Below are positions 46,101 to 58,459 of a stretch of 64,000 bases of DNA, one piece after another. Source of the stretch: Lytechinus pictus. Taxonomy: Eukaryota > Echinodermata > Echinoidea > Temnopleuroida > Toxopneustidae. How positions within the stretch are numbered: position 1 is the stretch's first letter; each line of letters opens with the position of its first letter. The stretch is from contig NW_026974140.1 in NCBI RefSeq assembly GCF_037042905.1, forward strand, positions 11,915,001-11,979,000, read 5' to 3'. The notes below the pieces were generated by a model. The model was not told the origin of the DNA, did not search any database, and saw only the letters and a list, made by a program, of their open reading frames with translations. A program made the translations under genes and the position numbers.

Positions 46101-49100
46101 CTGCATAGCAGAGTGAGACTATAGGCGCCGCTTTTCCGACGGCGGCGGCGGCGGCGACGGCGGCGTCAACACCAAATCTTAACCTGAGGTTAAGTTTTTG
46201 AAATGACAGCATAACTTAGAAAGTATATGGACCTAGTTCATGAAACTTGGCCATAAGGTTAATCAAGTATTACTGAACATCCTGCCTGAGTTTCATGTCA
46301 CATGACCAAGGTCAAAGGTCATTTAGGGTCAATGAACTTAGACCATGTTGGGGGAATCAACATCAAAATCTTAACCTAAGGTTAAGTTTTTGAAATGTCA
46401 TCATAACTTAGAAAATATATGGACCTAGTTCATGAAACTTATACATAAGGTTAATCAAGTATCACTGAACATCCTGCATGAGTTTCACGTCACATGACCA
46501 AGGTCAAAGGTCATTTAGGGTCAATGAACTTTGGCCGAATTAGGGGTATCTGTTGAATTACCATCATAACTTTGAAAGTTTATGGATCTGATTCATGAAA
46601 CTTGGACATAATAGTAATCAAGTATTACTGAACATCCTGTGCAAGTTTCAGGTCACATGATCAAGGTCAAAGGTCATTTAGGGTCAATGAACTTTGGCCA
46701 AATTGGGGTATTTGTTGAATTACAGCCATAAATTTGAAAGTGTGTTGGTCTAGTTCATAAAACTTGGACATAATAGTAATCAAGTATCACTAAACATCCT
46801 GTGTGAGTTTCAGGTCACATGATCAAGGTCAAAGGTCATGTAAGGTCAAAGAACTTTGGCCACGTTGGGGGTATTTGTTGAATTGCCATCATATCTCTAA
46901 AGTGTATTGGTCTAGTTCATAAAACGTGGAAATAAGAGTAACCAAGTATCACTGAACATCTTGTGCGAGTTATAGTAGTTTTCAAAATCAGCACTGCTGC
47001 TATATTGAATCGCGTGATGCAGGTGAGACGGCCAGAGGCATTCCACTTGTTTTTAATGTATGTCCTCATTGTCCTGATGATATAATGTTCTTAACATTAT
47101 TTTTCTTGAGTTGTCAATTTCTTTTGAAGATAATTCAAGACAATCTTGTTTGTTTTTCTTTCACAGCAAGCAAGCTGGAAAAACCAAAGGTGAACAGATT
47201 GTTTCTGCCCTTCAAAGCTGTTTACTTTTGGCTGTGGTCAGGTGAGTTGAGTTGAATTTTTAATGTACCACAATACTTGGAATTTAGTGCATGGCCATAC
47301 ACAGGGGTGCCCCCCAAAAAAATTCCTTCAATTTAATTTTTTTAATGGAAAAGTGCCCCCATGACTACCTTGTTCGCTTCTTTCCCTGGCTTTTCAAGTT
47401 TCTTTTTAAAAATTATGCATCTTGCCTTGCCCCCCCACCCCAGAAAAAATTCCCGCATACGGCTATGATCCATTGTACATAACTATTTATTGTTACATCT
47501 GGCAAAATATATCTATTTCATACAAACTTACAGCTTGAATAAAGGGGACGTTCACCCTGAAGAAAAGTTTGTTGTAAAAATAGCAGAAAAAATAATAGAA
47601 AATATAGGTGAAGGTAGACCTGAGAAAAATCTGTTAAAGATTAAGAAAGTTATTAGAATTTTAAGTTTGGATTTATGACATCATAAACGAGCAGCTGCTT
47701 CATATGTTATGTAATATAAAATGCATGAAATCCATTTTTTAAATGGTTCCCGATTACTCATTTTTGTTTTCTTTTCATGGTCGGGTTTGAGTTGATTTGT
47801 CTATTGATATACGAAAGGTACAGTAAAAACATTTACAATTTTCTGAGAAAATGACATTTCATTGATTTTTTTACCATTTGCTAACAGGAATGCTGCTGGC
47901 ATATGACATCACAAATCAAATAATTGAGATTCTTATATGGTAACTTTTTAATTCTTTTGTGGATTTTTTCTCAAACTTTCGGCAATATTTTTGTCTCACC
48001 AGCATAGCAGAGTGAGACTATAGGCGCCGCTTTTCCGACGGCGGCGGCGGCGTCAACACCAAATCTTAACCTAAGGTTAAGTTTTTGAAATGACAGCATA
48101 ACTTAGAAAGTATATGGACCTAGTTCATGAAACTTGGCCATAAGGTTAATCAAGTATTACTGAACATCCTGCCTGAGTTTCATGTCACATGACCAAGGTC
48201 AAAGGTCATTTAGGGTCAATGAACTTTGGCCGAATTGGGGGTATCTGTTGAATTACCATCATAACTTTGAAAGTTTATGGATCTGATTCATGAAACTTGG
48301 ACATAATAGTAATCAAGTATCACTGAACATCCTGTGCAAGTTTCAGGTCACATGATTAAGGTCAAATGTCATTTGGGGTCATTGAACTTTGGCTAAATTG
48401 GGGGTATTTGTTGAATTACCATCATAACTTTGAAAGTATATTGGTCTAGTTCATAAAACTTGGACATAAGAGTAATCAAGTATCACTGAACATCCTGTGC
48501 GCATGAAAAGCCTTTGTTATGGAAAACCGGCTAGAATATACACTCTAATTATTTAGCTTTAATTTTGCTGTAAATTTTTTTTTGTTGAAATATAAATTTC
48601 ATTTGACATCTCTGATTTAATACCCTTTATAAATATACCATATTTTTATACAAAATATTAATATTTGGTTTTCGCTTATTACCCTTAGGTAGTGCATGTA
48701 TCATGCCTTTCTTCCCAGTCTACATGACATATGTTGGACTCAGCACCATCCAGACAGGTCTCATCCAAGGTTTGGTCCCATTTGTAGGGAGTGTTGCAGG
48801 ACCATTCTGGGGAAGTCTTGCTGACAAATCAGGCAAACACAAGACTATCATGCTCAGCAGTATGATAGTGTCAGCCATCATCTACGGAAGTCTGGTTTTT
48901 CTACCTCTGTTGAATCATGACAAGGCTGAAGTGGCCTGGACAAATATCACCAATGCTACAGATGGAAACTTTATTCCATTGGAGGTTGTAAACAGTGTGG
49001 AGTTCTTGCAAGACACGAGAGACTCTGATAGTTTTGTTCACAATAGCAGGGATTGTCATGAGGTTGACAATAGTTTAAAGGTTAATTTAGGACATTGTTT

Positions 49101-52100
49101 TCAAATGATGTTTTTCAGTAATAATACAGGTACCGGTATTCAAAATAATTGGACAGATAATAATTTAGATGTGAAAGGGTGCAACGTTTGTCTATTGTGC
49201 AATGATATCAAAGTGGAATTTTTCAAAAAGAGTTATACTTTAAGTGATAAGTGTCATCGAATGTATACCATAGCTGTTTCAAAGTGCTCTTCAGTGTGTA
49301 GCACATCTAGTAGTGATCATAGCTTACATCTATCAAGAACTATTAAGCTAGGAATCCTTTATCAGGATGAACCAGTTTCTTTTAATTCACAACCATTCAA
49401 CAAGAGTACCACTGCCATGTTTGCCACCATGATGGCAATGGTCTTCACTGGTCGTTTCTTCAAGAGTCCCATCGTACCGATCCTAGATTCTACCACGATG
49501 ATGCTTGTTAAGGAGCTCAAGGAGGTTGGCATTGAGGCGGACTATGGGAGACAGAGGCTATGGGGCGCTGTTGCCTGGGGCACTGTGTCCCCCCTAGCAG
49601 GATTCCTCATAGATTTCTATGCTGCCAATGTTCCTTCATTTAATCAATACCTTCCAGGATTCTGCATGTATGTCCTTGTCTACTTCCTGGCCTTTGTCAC
49701 TGCCACCTGCATCAAGGTACCAAGGCATAACCCTCCTGCACAATCCGTCTCCAGGAATATATGTGCAATCCTCTGTAAAGCCAACATCTTAGTCTTCTTA
49801 ATTGCCATTGGAGTCACTGGAATATCTGTTGGGTTACTTACTACATACCTCTTTCTTTTCATTGCTGAGCTCTCAGGGTCACATACATTGATGGGTCTCA
49901 CTTTAACCCTGACCTGCGTGTCTGAAGTCCCATTCATGTACTTTGCCACCAAGCTCATTGAAAAGCTTGGTCATCGTGGCGTCATAACACTCACGCTCTT
50001 CTGTTACGCTCTCCGCTTTGGTGGTTATTCTCTCCTTCAAAATCCGTGGCTGGTGCTTCCCATAGAGCTGCTTCATGGAGTAACTTTTGGTGCCCTGTGG
50101 CCTACAATTACATCCTTCTGCATCCTGATGGCTCCTGAGGGGATGGCAACAACTATGCAAACTTTGGCTACGTCTGCTAAAACTGGATTTGGTAAGTGAC
50201 CAAAGTTGTAGACATTACCCTGTCACATGCTCACTGCCTAAAGAAAGAAAATAGAACTTACTAGAAGCCATTGATTTCAAATTACAAGAATAGTATATCA
50301 CTTTTGTGTGATTTAAACAGAGTTTTCATCTTTTGGAATTTTGTTTTATTCCTAACTACACCAGTTTATTTGCCTTTCCATACTCTTACAATTTAAGCCA
50401 TTGTGAATGTCATCATTATTTTCTTTCTTGCACTGCCATTCTTTCTCAATCTTTTTTTCCTTTTTTGTAGGGGATTCTTTCTCAATCATTGTTTGCACAT
50501 TTGTCTTTCTTTTCTCCCCCTAATTTGTAATAACATATTTACACATATTCTTGTTTTCTTCTCTTCATCCTTGAGTTTATTATGTCTTCTTGCATTTATA
50601 TACATTTATAACACCCTTCTTCTACCTCGCATTTGGGGCCATCATCTTCTTTCTCATCTATACTTTTGTTTTCTTTTACTCATTAATCTAATCTTTATTT
50701 TCACCAACATTTATTCTTTTACTTCTTGTCTTCTCCTCCCCCTCTTCTTCCTCTTTGTCAATCTTCTCATTGTGTTTCTGCTCCTCCACCTTGTTGACCA
50801 CTCTCTTTTCCCTTCCATTCTCAGCTTCATAAAAACCTTATTAGGGTGATTCCATACGTGTCGTACGGGACATTTAGAGAACATTTGACAGTTTTTTTAC
50901 AAGAAAAACAAAAAATATTCCAGTAACTAAAGGTGATCATCAAGTACTACCAGAGTGTTAGAAAAACCAAGACTTAACATGACTTGAATTCACATCCTGT
51001 AAAATACAGATTTAAAATAGTAATGTGTCATACGGACGCAGAAAAAGTGGCTTTTTTAGAAACCTCAAGTTTGTACTCTAAAGTCTGTGAGTTGGACAGA
51101 TAATTTTCATAGAAACCGAACTCAAATTGACATTCAATTACCCAAGAACAAACACATCTATGAAAGAAAGCAAAATAAACATTCATGAATAAATAAAGCA
51201 AATTGCAATTTTCGAGAACATTACGGGACACTCAAAATTGAAGCCAAACTTTCTTACTTTATGTCTCTTTGACTTCTTCAATCACTTTATTTGGCTGATG
51301 ATAATGATAATCCTATCAAACTAAAGACATTCATTATTTTAGAAACCGCTATTGGCTGAATATTTCTGTCAATTATCATGAACAAAATAATGTGTCGTAC
51401 GGGATACTTGTGTGTCATACGGGACACTTGTGTGTCGTATGGGACACTTGTGTGTTGTACAGGCACTTGCGTGTTGTACTCGGCAGCCTGAATACAACAA
51501 TGAACTTTTTATCAATCAGAAGGGGAGCATTGCCCCTAAATTCTTCCTTTTTAATGAAAAGTCTTTTAATAAGTAGTCATTCAGGACAATATAATTAAGT
51601 AACCTCAATTATACAATCGGGAGCAATGTGTTATCATTTTTTTTCATGATGGGAAATGTACAAGGTTTCACAGCATTTCTACGAGCTGAAAAACTTGAGG
51701 TTTTGTGTGAAGTTATATTTAGTGAATTAATTGATGATTTCCAATACACTATTTTAACAATAAACGAATGAAACTGTTTGTGTAAATTATGGGGCTAAAA
51801 TGTTATAATTTTTCATATAAAATGTATATACATTATATATGTCACAACTGTCACTTGTAATTCCACAAAATATTTTTTTCTAAAGAAATGCGATTCTACT
51901 TTTTCAAACCTTTCTGCATTTCATGAAACCATATGGTTTGTCTATTTTCCAGATTTTTTGTGAACAACATGGTTTGTCTTATTTTCCAGATTTTTTTTTA
52001 CAACTTGAAAAAAGTAAGGAGTTTCAATACTGTATATAAAAAAATAAGTTATTATCAAGGGAAGTCCAAATAGATGCTTGATATGTAATTTTTTACATCT

Positions 52101-53272
52101 TATAATAAGCATTAGCATGCAAGAGGAAGTCATCTTCCAGGCTAGGGTGAATCAATTATAAAGGTTTTCTTCTCATGCTCAATGACAAAGAAATTAACCT
52201 GCTCTAACCAGTGAAAATCACCAGTTTAGCTGAAGGGATTCACAAAAGAATATGCCTACATGAAATCAATTAAAATGGTTAGAATCACCTATTTCATGTT
52301 CTATTGAGATAAAAAAGTACTTTTTCAGTTCACTTTATGTCAAATCAATTACTTGAATTGAAATAGGTCTATTATTTATAGTTTCTGAATCCAAATCCTG
52401 CAATTAAATGCATTATATATTGTGTGTCGTACGTGACATGTCCCGTACGACACAATGTGTGTCGTACGGGACAACTATTAATAGGACAATTATTGAAAAA
52501 TGAAGGGCAGTAATTAGATCCTTATGGGATATATCGATCACCCATGGGTCAAAGATAGAGAAACTTATTTTGTGAAATTGCATCATCAAAAATAAAATTG
52601 TAGGAAAAACTTATGCATTTTCATGTGTCGTACGGGACATTGCCAAAAATAGGTTCGGAAAAATCAGGGCTGCTCCTATTATGGATCATGAAAATGTTGT
52701 AGATATTATTTGGAACCATCAATGATACATTATTCCATTGACCTGCAATATTTTCAATCTGCTCGTGCTTTGCCAATAATTGTTTCAGGCAGTGTTTGTA
52801 CTTGACTATTTAATTAGCAAAATTATTGAAAATTGAAAATTCCATTGTTCCCCCCAAAAAAACTATATATCTGACTTCACTTTTGGTTAAAACTCATTAT
52901 TTTCATAACATTTAGGTATCATAGTAAAATATTACACTACTTATGACTTATTGAAAGCATGTTGAAATCTATGATATTTTTGAAGTTCTAGTGTGGAATC
53001 GCCCATTACATGTATTTAGAAATGTTGGTCCTTTCAAGACAAAAAGAGTATAACGGTAAACTAATCCCATGAACTATTTCTCATTTCCAGGAATGGGAAT
53101 AGGAACAATAGGCGGGGGTGTCATCTACCATGTCTATGGAGCTAGAAACTTGTTCAGAGGGGCAGCCATCTTGTGCCTGGCAACCATGATCATTTACTGG
53201 CCAATCAGCTTCTGCCTTGACAGACGGGAGGCACGGGTAAATCGTCAAATACAGTATGAAGAAATCTCTTGA
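43113..53272 (+). CDS. MFSD6: Major facilitator superfamily domain-containing protein 6-like (608 aa)
   Basis: The coding exons are 43113-43179, 47167-47241, 48689-50191 and 53091-53272 (TGA). They join in frame through GT/AG introns, all phase 1. The ATG gives MGVPTLIYKTGG. Exon 2 to exon 3 encodes FLPFKAVYFWLWSGSACIMP and then FFPVYMTYVGLS, the N-terminal PF12832 (MFS_1_like) pattern of MFSD6. GLADK-like SLADKSGKHK lies in the TM2-3 loop. A luminal or extracellular loop at about residues 120-285 has several cysteines and N-glycosylation sequons (NIT, NAT, NWT, NKS). DYGRQRLWGAVAWG at about residue 332 is the family-typical signature after TM6, followed by a C-terminal six-helix half. Human MFSD6 is longer (about 790 aa) and MFSD6L about 590. 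Orthology to MFSD6 rather than MFSD6L is likely but not proved. Its substrate is unknown. All introns are loaded with repeats. Confidence 0.88.
43294..43455 (+). repeat. Direct repeat partner of 44767-44920
   Basis: agacaggaataaccgtagttt, gacatttt(t/a)cta and ccatgtattggtgagt, with cagcagaacaaccaaaatac, recur at 44767-44920 in the same order. Both copies lie in the first intron of the MFSD6-like gene. Confidence 0.65.
43940..44489. mobile_element. CCCGGGGGGGCCACT-ended hAT-like element
   Basis: The 550-bp element runs from CCCGGGGGGGCCACT to the inverted ACTGGCCCCCCCGGG. It is flanked by perfect atactatc (43932-43939 and 44490-44497). The interior contains several variants of acgtgtttagggt and cacgttacgtacgtaacgtg (about 44023-44042). 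It shares CCCGGG termini with copies A-C but has a different interior. Confidence 0.85.
44856..44996. repeat. Hairpin built from an inverted copy of the direct repeat
   Basis: gttcagcggaacaacc and gaagcttttggtctaa are followed by their inversions, agaccaaaagcttc and ggttgttccgctgaac, giving arms of about 55 bp with a short loop. Confidence 0.7.
46085..47060 (+). repeat. DR1-rich tandem repeat element in MFSD6-like intron 1
   Basis: It starts with gtctcacctgcatagcagag and a (GGC)n run (46139-46165). About five units of roughly 165-190 bp follow, each with a perfect or near-perfect aggtcaaaggtca. It ends with gatgcaggtgagacggccag, whose gatgcaggtgagac is inverted relative to the start. No ORF is present. 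Confidence 0.8.
47535..47988. mobile_element. Inverted-repeat MITE fragment (ggacgttcaccctgaag type)
   Basis: aaaggggacgttcaccctga at the left, with a mirror pair of tatgacatcataaa- and atatgacatcacaaat-like segments inside, is a foldback layout similar to the TTAA MITEs. The right terminus is missing, cut by the DR1-rich repeat that starts at about 47988. Confidence 0.5.
47989..48510 (+). repeat. Second DR1-rich tandem repeat in MFSD6-like intron 2
   Basis: It is nearly identical to the first 0.5 kb of the array at 46085: gtctcaccagcatagcagag, (GGC)n, then units with aggtcaaaggtca (48201) and a mutated aggtcaaatgtca (about 48358). It is truncated at the right. Confidence 0.8.
50845..53005. 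mobile_element. 2.2-kb TIR element with GTGTCGTACGGGACA motifs, MFSD6-like intron 3
   Basis: GGGTGATTCCATACG at the left is inverted as a CTAGTGTGGAATCGCCC-like right end (about 52989-53005), at 10-12 matching positions. Inside, gtgtcgtacgggaca or close variants occur near 50858, 51390, 51410, 51428, 52423, 52440 (inverted), 52461 and 52624. There is no transposase-like frame. It fills most of the last intron, ending about 85 bp before exon 4. Confidence 0.65.
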
Positions 53273-55246
53273 ATTAATCGCCATGGAATCAAGTCACTCA
53301 TGTCTTATAATTGAACAATCATTGGCCTGGTTTTAAACATGTAGAACCAGGCTAATGATCCATTGACTTCAATGGGGTATTCATTTGGTCATATCTCGGG
53401 TCCTCTTGAACCAATCCCTGCTAAATTTGGGGTGTGGATGCTCCTCATGATCATGCTCCTCTGAGAAATGACAAAAAAAAAAAAAAAAATGATAAGATTG
53501 CAAAACATTTGCATATTTATTTTGACGTCATCTCTTAGTGCAATGAAAATTCCATTATTATTATTATCAACTAAAAACTTTTAAAAGAATTATTTTGAAA
53601 TGATTAGGTTTCTCTAAAATTTAAAATCGGAACAGCTAAAAATCTTTCAGGATATTGCAAATTACAGTATGTGACAGATGAAACAAAACCAAGAATTACC
53701 AATGTTTTCTCATCGCTCATCCACAATAAGATAAAGATAATAAATATTTATGAGCGTGTTTTGGGGATGAAGTGTAAGGTATTAACAATATGGGCTAGGC
53801 ATGTCGTTGGGCGAGTGCTTTTGCATAATATTATGAATACCCGAGATACTTGCATCATCATTAATATCACAAATTTTGAAAATGGTAAGCAGTGTAACTT
53901 TGTAGTGGAAAGATTGGTTGACATGAATCCAACTAAATTTTCTAGGATTGCACTGACACCTATCGAAGTCAAATTTCCAAACTTTTTAAAATGGTTTTAT
54001 ACATTTCTGCAGGGTAAAAGTCTTAAAATAAGTTTTTTATCTTATCTAGCTTTTTATATAAAGAATAGTTCCACATTTATATAAAACACAGAAATTCCAC
54101 CATATTGGACATTTTTTAAGGATTAAATAGAGTATATTTTATTTAAGCTGGCATCTGTAATATTTATGCGTTATATCATTAATTCCATTGCCCTTGTAAG
54201 GAATTTTGGAGTTACAAACTTCTGGATTACAAATAGACTCAGTTTTCTCTTCTTTCTTATTTCAATTTTTACTGTATTTCAAACATTCATACTGTAGATT
54301 CATAGATTGAATTCATCATTTTTTTAAAAGACTTCCTGGACAATTAGAGCAGTAGACAGCAATGAGAAAATTTTGATTCAAGTCTTGTTTACTATCTCAA
54401 ATATTGTTTTTTCATGTCACAATAAATGTCAAACTATTGTACAGTATATTTTATGTTAAAGTACCAGTACTTAATGGTAAATTACCGTTATGTTAATTCA
54501 GAATCAAATACTGTAACAGGGTTTAGGTTCTTTTTCATAAAACTAGTTTTGAATAACAAGTGCACCATTTCAGTAGCTTATAACAGTAGATTATAACTTA
54601 CCATTAACATGTTTTAAGAAACAGGTCCAAGGTAGTTTTAACAGTTTGCAAGATAGTTGGCCTGGAATATGCATGTACTAATCATAAAGAAAAACATGAA
54701 TTGCAGAAGCCAATATCTCATCACTAATACTTTTTTATGATTTGTTTTTTTTAATGACTGTATTGAATTAATTTTAATTGGTTTTGAATATGCAGCAGAA
54801 GTTATTTGAATGGTAGATTTGCTACTGTAGAATCTTAAAAAAAATTACAAGGTCTACAATAGACAATTTTCGATGATAACGGATGCAGTTTGATATTAAT
54901 GTATTCTATATTTGCTCAGGGTATCCACAACAGAGACTGGGAAACAACACAGTGTGCTTATGTAATACAGGCAATCTACTTCATTAAGAGTCTATTTATG
55001 AATAGGGATGTTGTCATTTATCTGTTGGTGAAGATATACAACTACCAAAGATAAGTAATATGGAAAACTAATTGGATTTTTAGATGAAAGTGTGTTTTAA
55101 TTACAATATAAATAAAAATTATGTGGACTGTCATTATATTTATTCAAGGAATCCAACCCAGTTAGAAAGTTGTTTAAAAAAAAAAGAATATCAGAGTAGT
55201 CTATAAAGGCTGGTGAAAAGTTGGAACAAGATCCAAAAACTAGAAA
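53273..55246. other. 3' flank of MFSD6-like gene; no second gene recognised
   Basis: Probably includes the 3' UTR. AATAAA-type hexamers are present (for example near 53739 and 54421), but none can be singled out. A 137-codon frame at 53671-54084 has no recognisable domain and no splice or start support, so it is not called. Confidence 0.4.
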
Positions 55247-55248
55247 TT

Positions 55249-55431
55249 CAGGTGGGTCTTCATAAAGCTGTTTGTAAGTTAGAGCGACTTTAAGAATGAC
55301 TAGTGAACCTTTCTTGAGCGGTAAATAATCACCAGTATTTAATGGTGAATATCATTTATGAAAAGAAATGATCACCAGTCATTCTTGAAGTCACTTTAAC
55401 TTACCAACAGCTTCATAAAACACCCCCCAGG
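55249..55431. mobile_element. Small foldback MITE, GGTGGGTCTTCATAAAGCTG type
   Basis: gggtcttcataaagctgttt is inverted as cagcttcataaaacacccccc, with further internal mirror pairs (agaatgactagtgaac against atcaccagtcattctt). Length is about 183 bp. Confidence 0.65.
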
Positions 55432-56124
55432 AATATTTAAGTTGTTCCAATTTGTTATCTGTATACCTTTTTTAATTGTCCATATACAAGTAGGTAATAT
55501 CATTGTGATGTAAGTAGGGGACAACACCATTTTCTTCAATACACTAAATGACTTAATGTTCTCATTTTCAAAAGTCATTACAAGGTGGACACCACATGGA
55601 CTTTTGAAATAGACCCTAAACAAGAAATCATCGTCTGATCTCAAAATACACTAACAAGTATTTTTCACATTATCTCCACCCTGAATATAAATGCCCGAGG
55701 TATTCTATTTTCATGATATGGTGCAATACACCTTTCACATATCCAGGGTGGAAAAGTATTCCTTTTTCCCGATCTTGGCAATTTTGACTGTATGCACTTA
55801 TATATTGCCCAGTCAAGAAAAACAACCCTTTTTACATGATTTTGTGGATGAGCACGTCTTCCTTGTTATGACAGTGCCCCCCCCCCCCTCCCTGCCCATT
55901 TTCAGGCTTCTTTCACACTTTATTACCAAGATTTGATTTCCCATGCAATGTTTACCGTATTTGTAATATCTCAGGCATCTCCTATGGTATTTCTTGTTTG
56001 TTATTTATTAGGTCAAAGTTTATGAAGTGGAAGAAAGGGAAACCTTCATTTTTTCAGGGCATTATTTTTTTATACTGTGTTTCAAAATCTTGATATTCAG
56101 TGTATTTGGTTATGTAATTCATGC
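55432..56124. other. No gene seen
   Basis: AT-rich sequence with a C-tract near 55877. No recognisable coding frame. Confidence 0.4.
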
Positions 56125-56498
56125 TTTTCATAATGCATGTGCACAAGTTGCACTCCTATTATGACATCACTCGTACGCATTAATCCTTAGAGATCGGTCG
56201 ACAACAGTGTACTTAACACCATTAATTAATCACACTATTTCTCTTTCAGACCGATTATAAATGTCATTTAAACGTGACAGCTTTCCTAGAATCTTTATCT
56301 ATAGTTCTTCTGATTAATCCTTATTCTACAAATGGGATTCTTGATTTAAATCTTTCTTTTTTTTTCAGTTTTCATTTATGGCCTGTGTTATGTATTCTTG
56401 ACCCACAAGCCTCACTTGATGAATCTTGGTGGCACATGTACACTGTATTATGAAACACACAAATTACATGTGTTAATAATTTTTCAATACTTTAAAAC
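56125..56498 (+). repeat. Uninterrupted paralogue of the host segment at 32.96-42.72 kb
   Basis: ttttcataatgcatgtgcac, ggtcgac and gtgtacttaacacc, then ctttcagaccgatt, cctgtgttatgtattcttga and aatttttcaatactttaaa follow the same order as the pieces found at 32964-33016, 33610-33644, 34217-34375 and 42611-42720. All three insertions there are missing here. The segment may itself be a dispersed repeat. Confidence 0.9.
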
Positions 56499-57765
56499 TT
56501 GAGGCCTTATAGTGAATGCTAATACATTTAATATATTTGATTAATAAAATGAATGTTGGTGAAAGAAATTTATTTCCCATGTTGTTGGAAAGCTTTGCAC
56601 CTTTGTGCAGTCTAATTACATGATTGTTTTCTATATATTTACTCTGGAATAAGTTTTAAATTTTAAGATATTATTTCAAAGACAATCCACGAGGCCGAGT
56701 GTTACGTACGTTTGTCTGCGAATGCATCAAAAGATTTTCTGCTTTAATCGCCCAATGTTCAATGTAAACTGAAATAAACTCTAGAAAACACCATTCATTT
56801 TTACCACACTGAAGTCAACCGTTTACCTTTTGGACATGTTTAGAATACCTGGTAAGCAGATTTTTTTTTGATGTAGACAAATCCTCGGCCTTGTGGGAAG
56901 ACTATGTTCCAATTGACTAATACACACTACTTTTCCTCTTGAACTCCTTTTAGTGACACAACACTTGCTCCTGTGACATTTGCTCCGGTCTTAATATCTC
57001 AGAGGGCATAGGGTTAGAGTTAGAATTGTAAATAAGGATTATTTGTCGCCAGAGCAAATGTCATGGAAACCTCCTTTCTCTCAGCAATTTCTTCTCTAAT
57101 TTCATACTGGTACTATGGGGCACATAACAAATTTTACCAATTGATTGTGAGGCTGGTTTCTAACAGTTCATTGCATTGATTATTGTGTATGATCAATCAT
57201 AGAAGTCAACCCCGCAATCAATTGTTAGAATCATGTTACGAAGCCAGGGTGTCTTTCCTTATTCCTGGGCTTTTGATTCTTTGTTATACTTGAACCTGTT
57301 TTAACAAAACTGACAAATAAAATCAATCAATTCTGCCATACACCAAATACATCAACAATACTAAAATGAATTCAACACTCTATCTGGCTTGCATTTTTAA
57401 TGAAAAAAATTGTGAAGATAAAAGCAGCAAAAGATAGCATCTATTAAGCAAATTAAAGTGACGCTTTTCACTATGTCAATTAGAGGAGATCCAAGTGAAC
57501 TCAAAATAAGTTCATAAGATTGGATTCAAATTTAAAGTGCTGTGACCAATGATGCAATACATTTACATACAATTTTACCACATATTTCTGATCATGAACT
57601 GTTAACAAGAGGAAACATATACATAATGTAATTTTCATAACAATAGATTCACTGTAAATAAAAGAAAGGATGCATGTATCAACATGAGCCTTTTCTCTTT
57701 AGTGGGTGCCAAATGGCAAGGCTTCAAAGTGAACAAATTTCATTTCTTATAGTAGAGTGGTTACA
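56499..57765. other. No gene seen
   Basis: AT-rich sequence, no recognisable frame or repeat. A short inverted pair, acatttgctccgg(t)-like near 56977 against agagcaaatgtca near 57050, is noted. Confidence 0.4.
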
Positions 57766-57793
57766 TATGATATATATATATATATATATATAT

Positions 57794-58459
57794 TGTAAAG
57801 AAATGAATGAAGAGAACAATGGTAGGCGTAGCTTAAATCAAGGTTCCCCAGAGCTTTCTACCCTTTGGAAAAATTGGTGATGCCGAAAAAATGTCTCTGC
57901 CGGGAATCGAATCGTCAGATAGACAGATTTTCGACACTATACCAATCATAATTTTCTTTGTCGGGTGAAGGTGGGTTTTGAACAATGACAAGCCGCCATG
58001 CCTCAGCTGGATCTAGGCCATTGCTTTGATACAGTACACGTATGGGAGAAAGTATACAAATGTGTGAAGTTATACATGTACAACAGCTTTGGCAACTCTT
58101 TTAATTTTAAATATTGTAAAGAAATGAATGAAGAGAACAATGGTAGGCGTAGCTTAAATCAAGGTTCCCCAGAGCATTCTACCCTTTGGAAAAATTGGTG
58201 ATCCCGAAAAAATGTCTCTGCCGGGAATCGAACCCGGGCCCCAAGCTTTGAACGCCGGTGCCTTAACCACTAGACCACAGAGACGGGTTAGTGGCTAGGG
58301 TGACCCCGATCCGATTGACCGTCAGATAGACAGATTTTCGACACTATACCAATCATAATTTCCTTTGTCGGGTGAAGGTTCATTTCTTTACATTCATTTC
58401 TTTACAATATTTAAAATTAAAAGAGTTGCCAAAGCTGTTGTACATGTATAACTTCACAC

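Noticed and set aside
50403-50849. 148-codon hydrophobic frame in MFSD6-like intron 3
   Set aside because: It is a T/C-rich intronic tract, and the phenylalanine/leucine string follows from composition.
53671-54084. 137-codon frame downstream of the MFSD6-like gene
   Set aside because: It is the longest frame in the 3' region but has no recognisable motif. Its AT-rich sequence matches its surroundings. A protein search would be needed to revive it.
58214-58284. Functional selenocysteine tRNA
   Set aside because: The UCA anticodon fits, but tRNA-Sec has a longer acceptor/T arm and a long variable arm, both missing here, and the anticodon stem has a mismatch.
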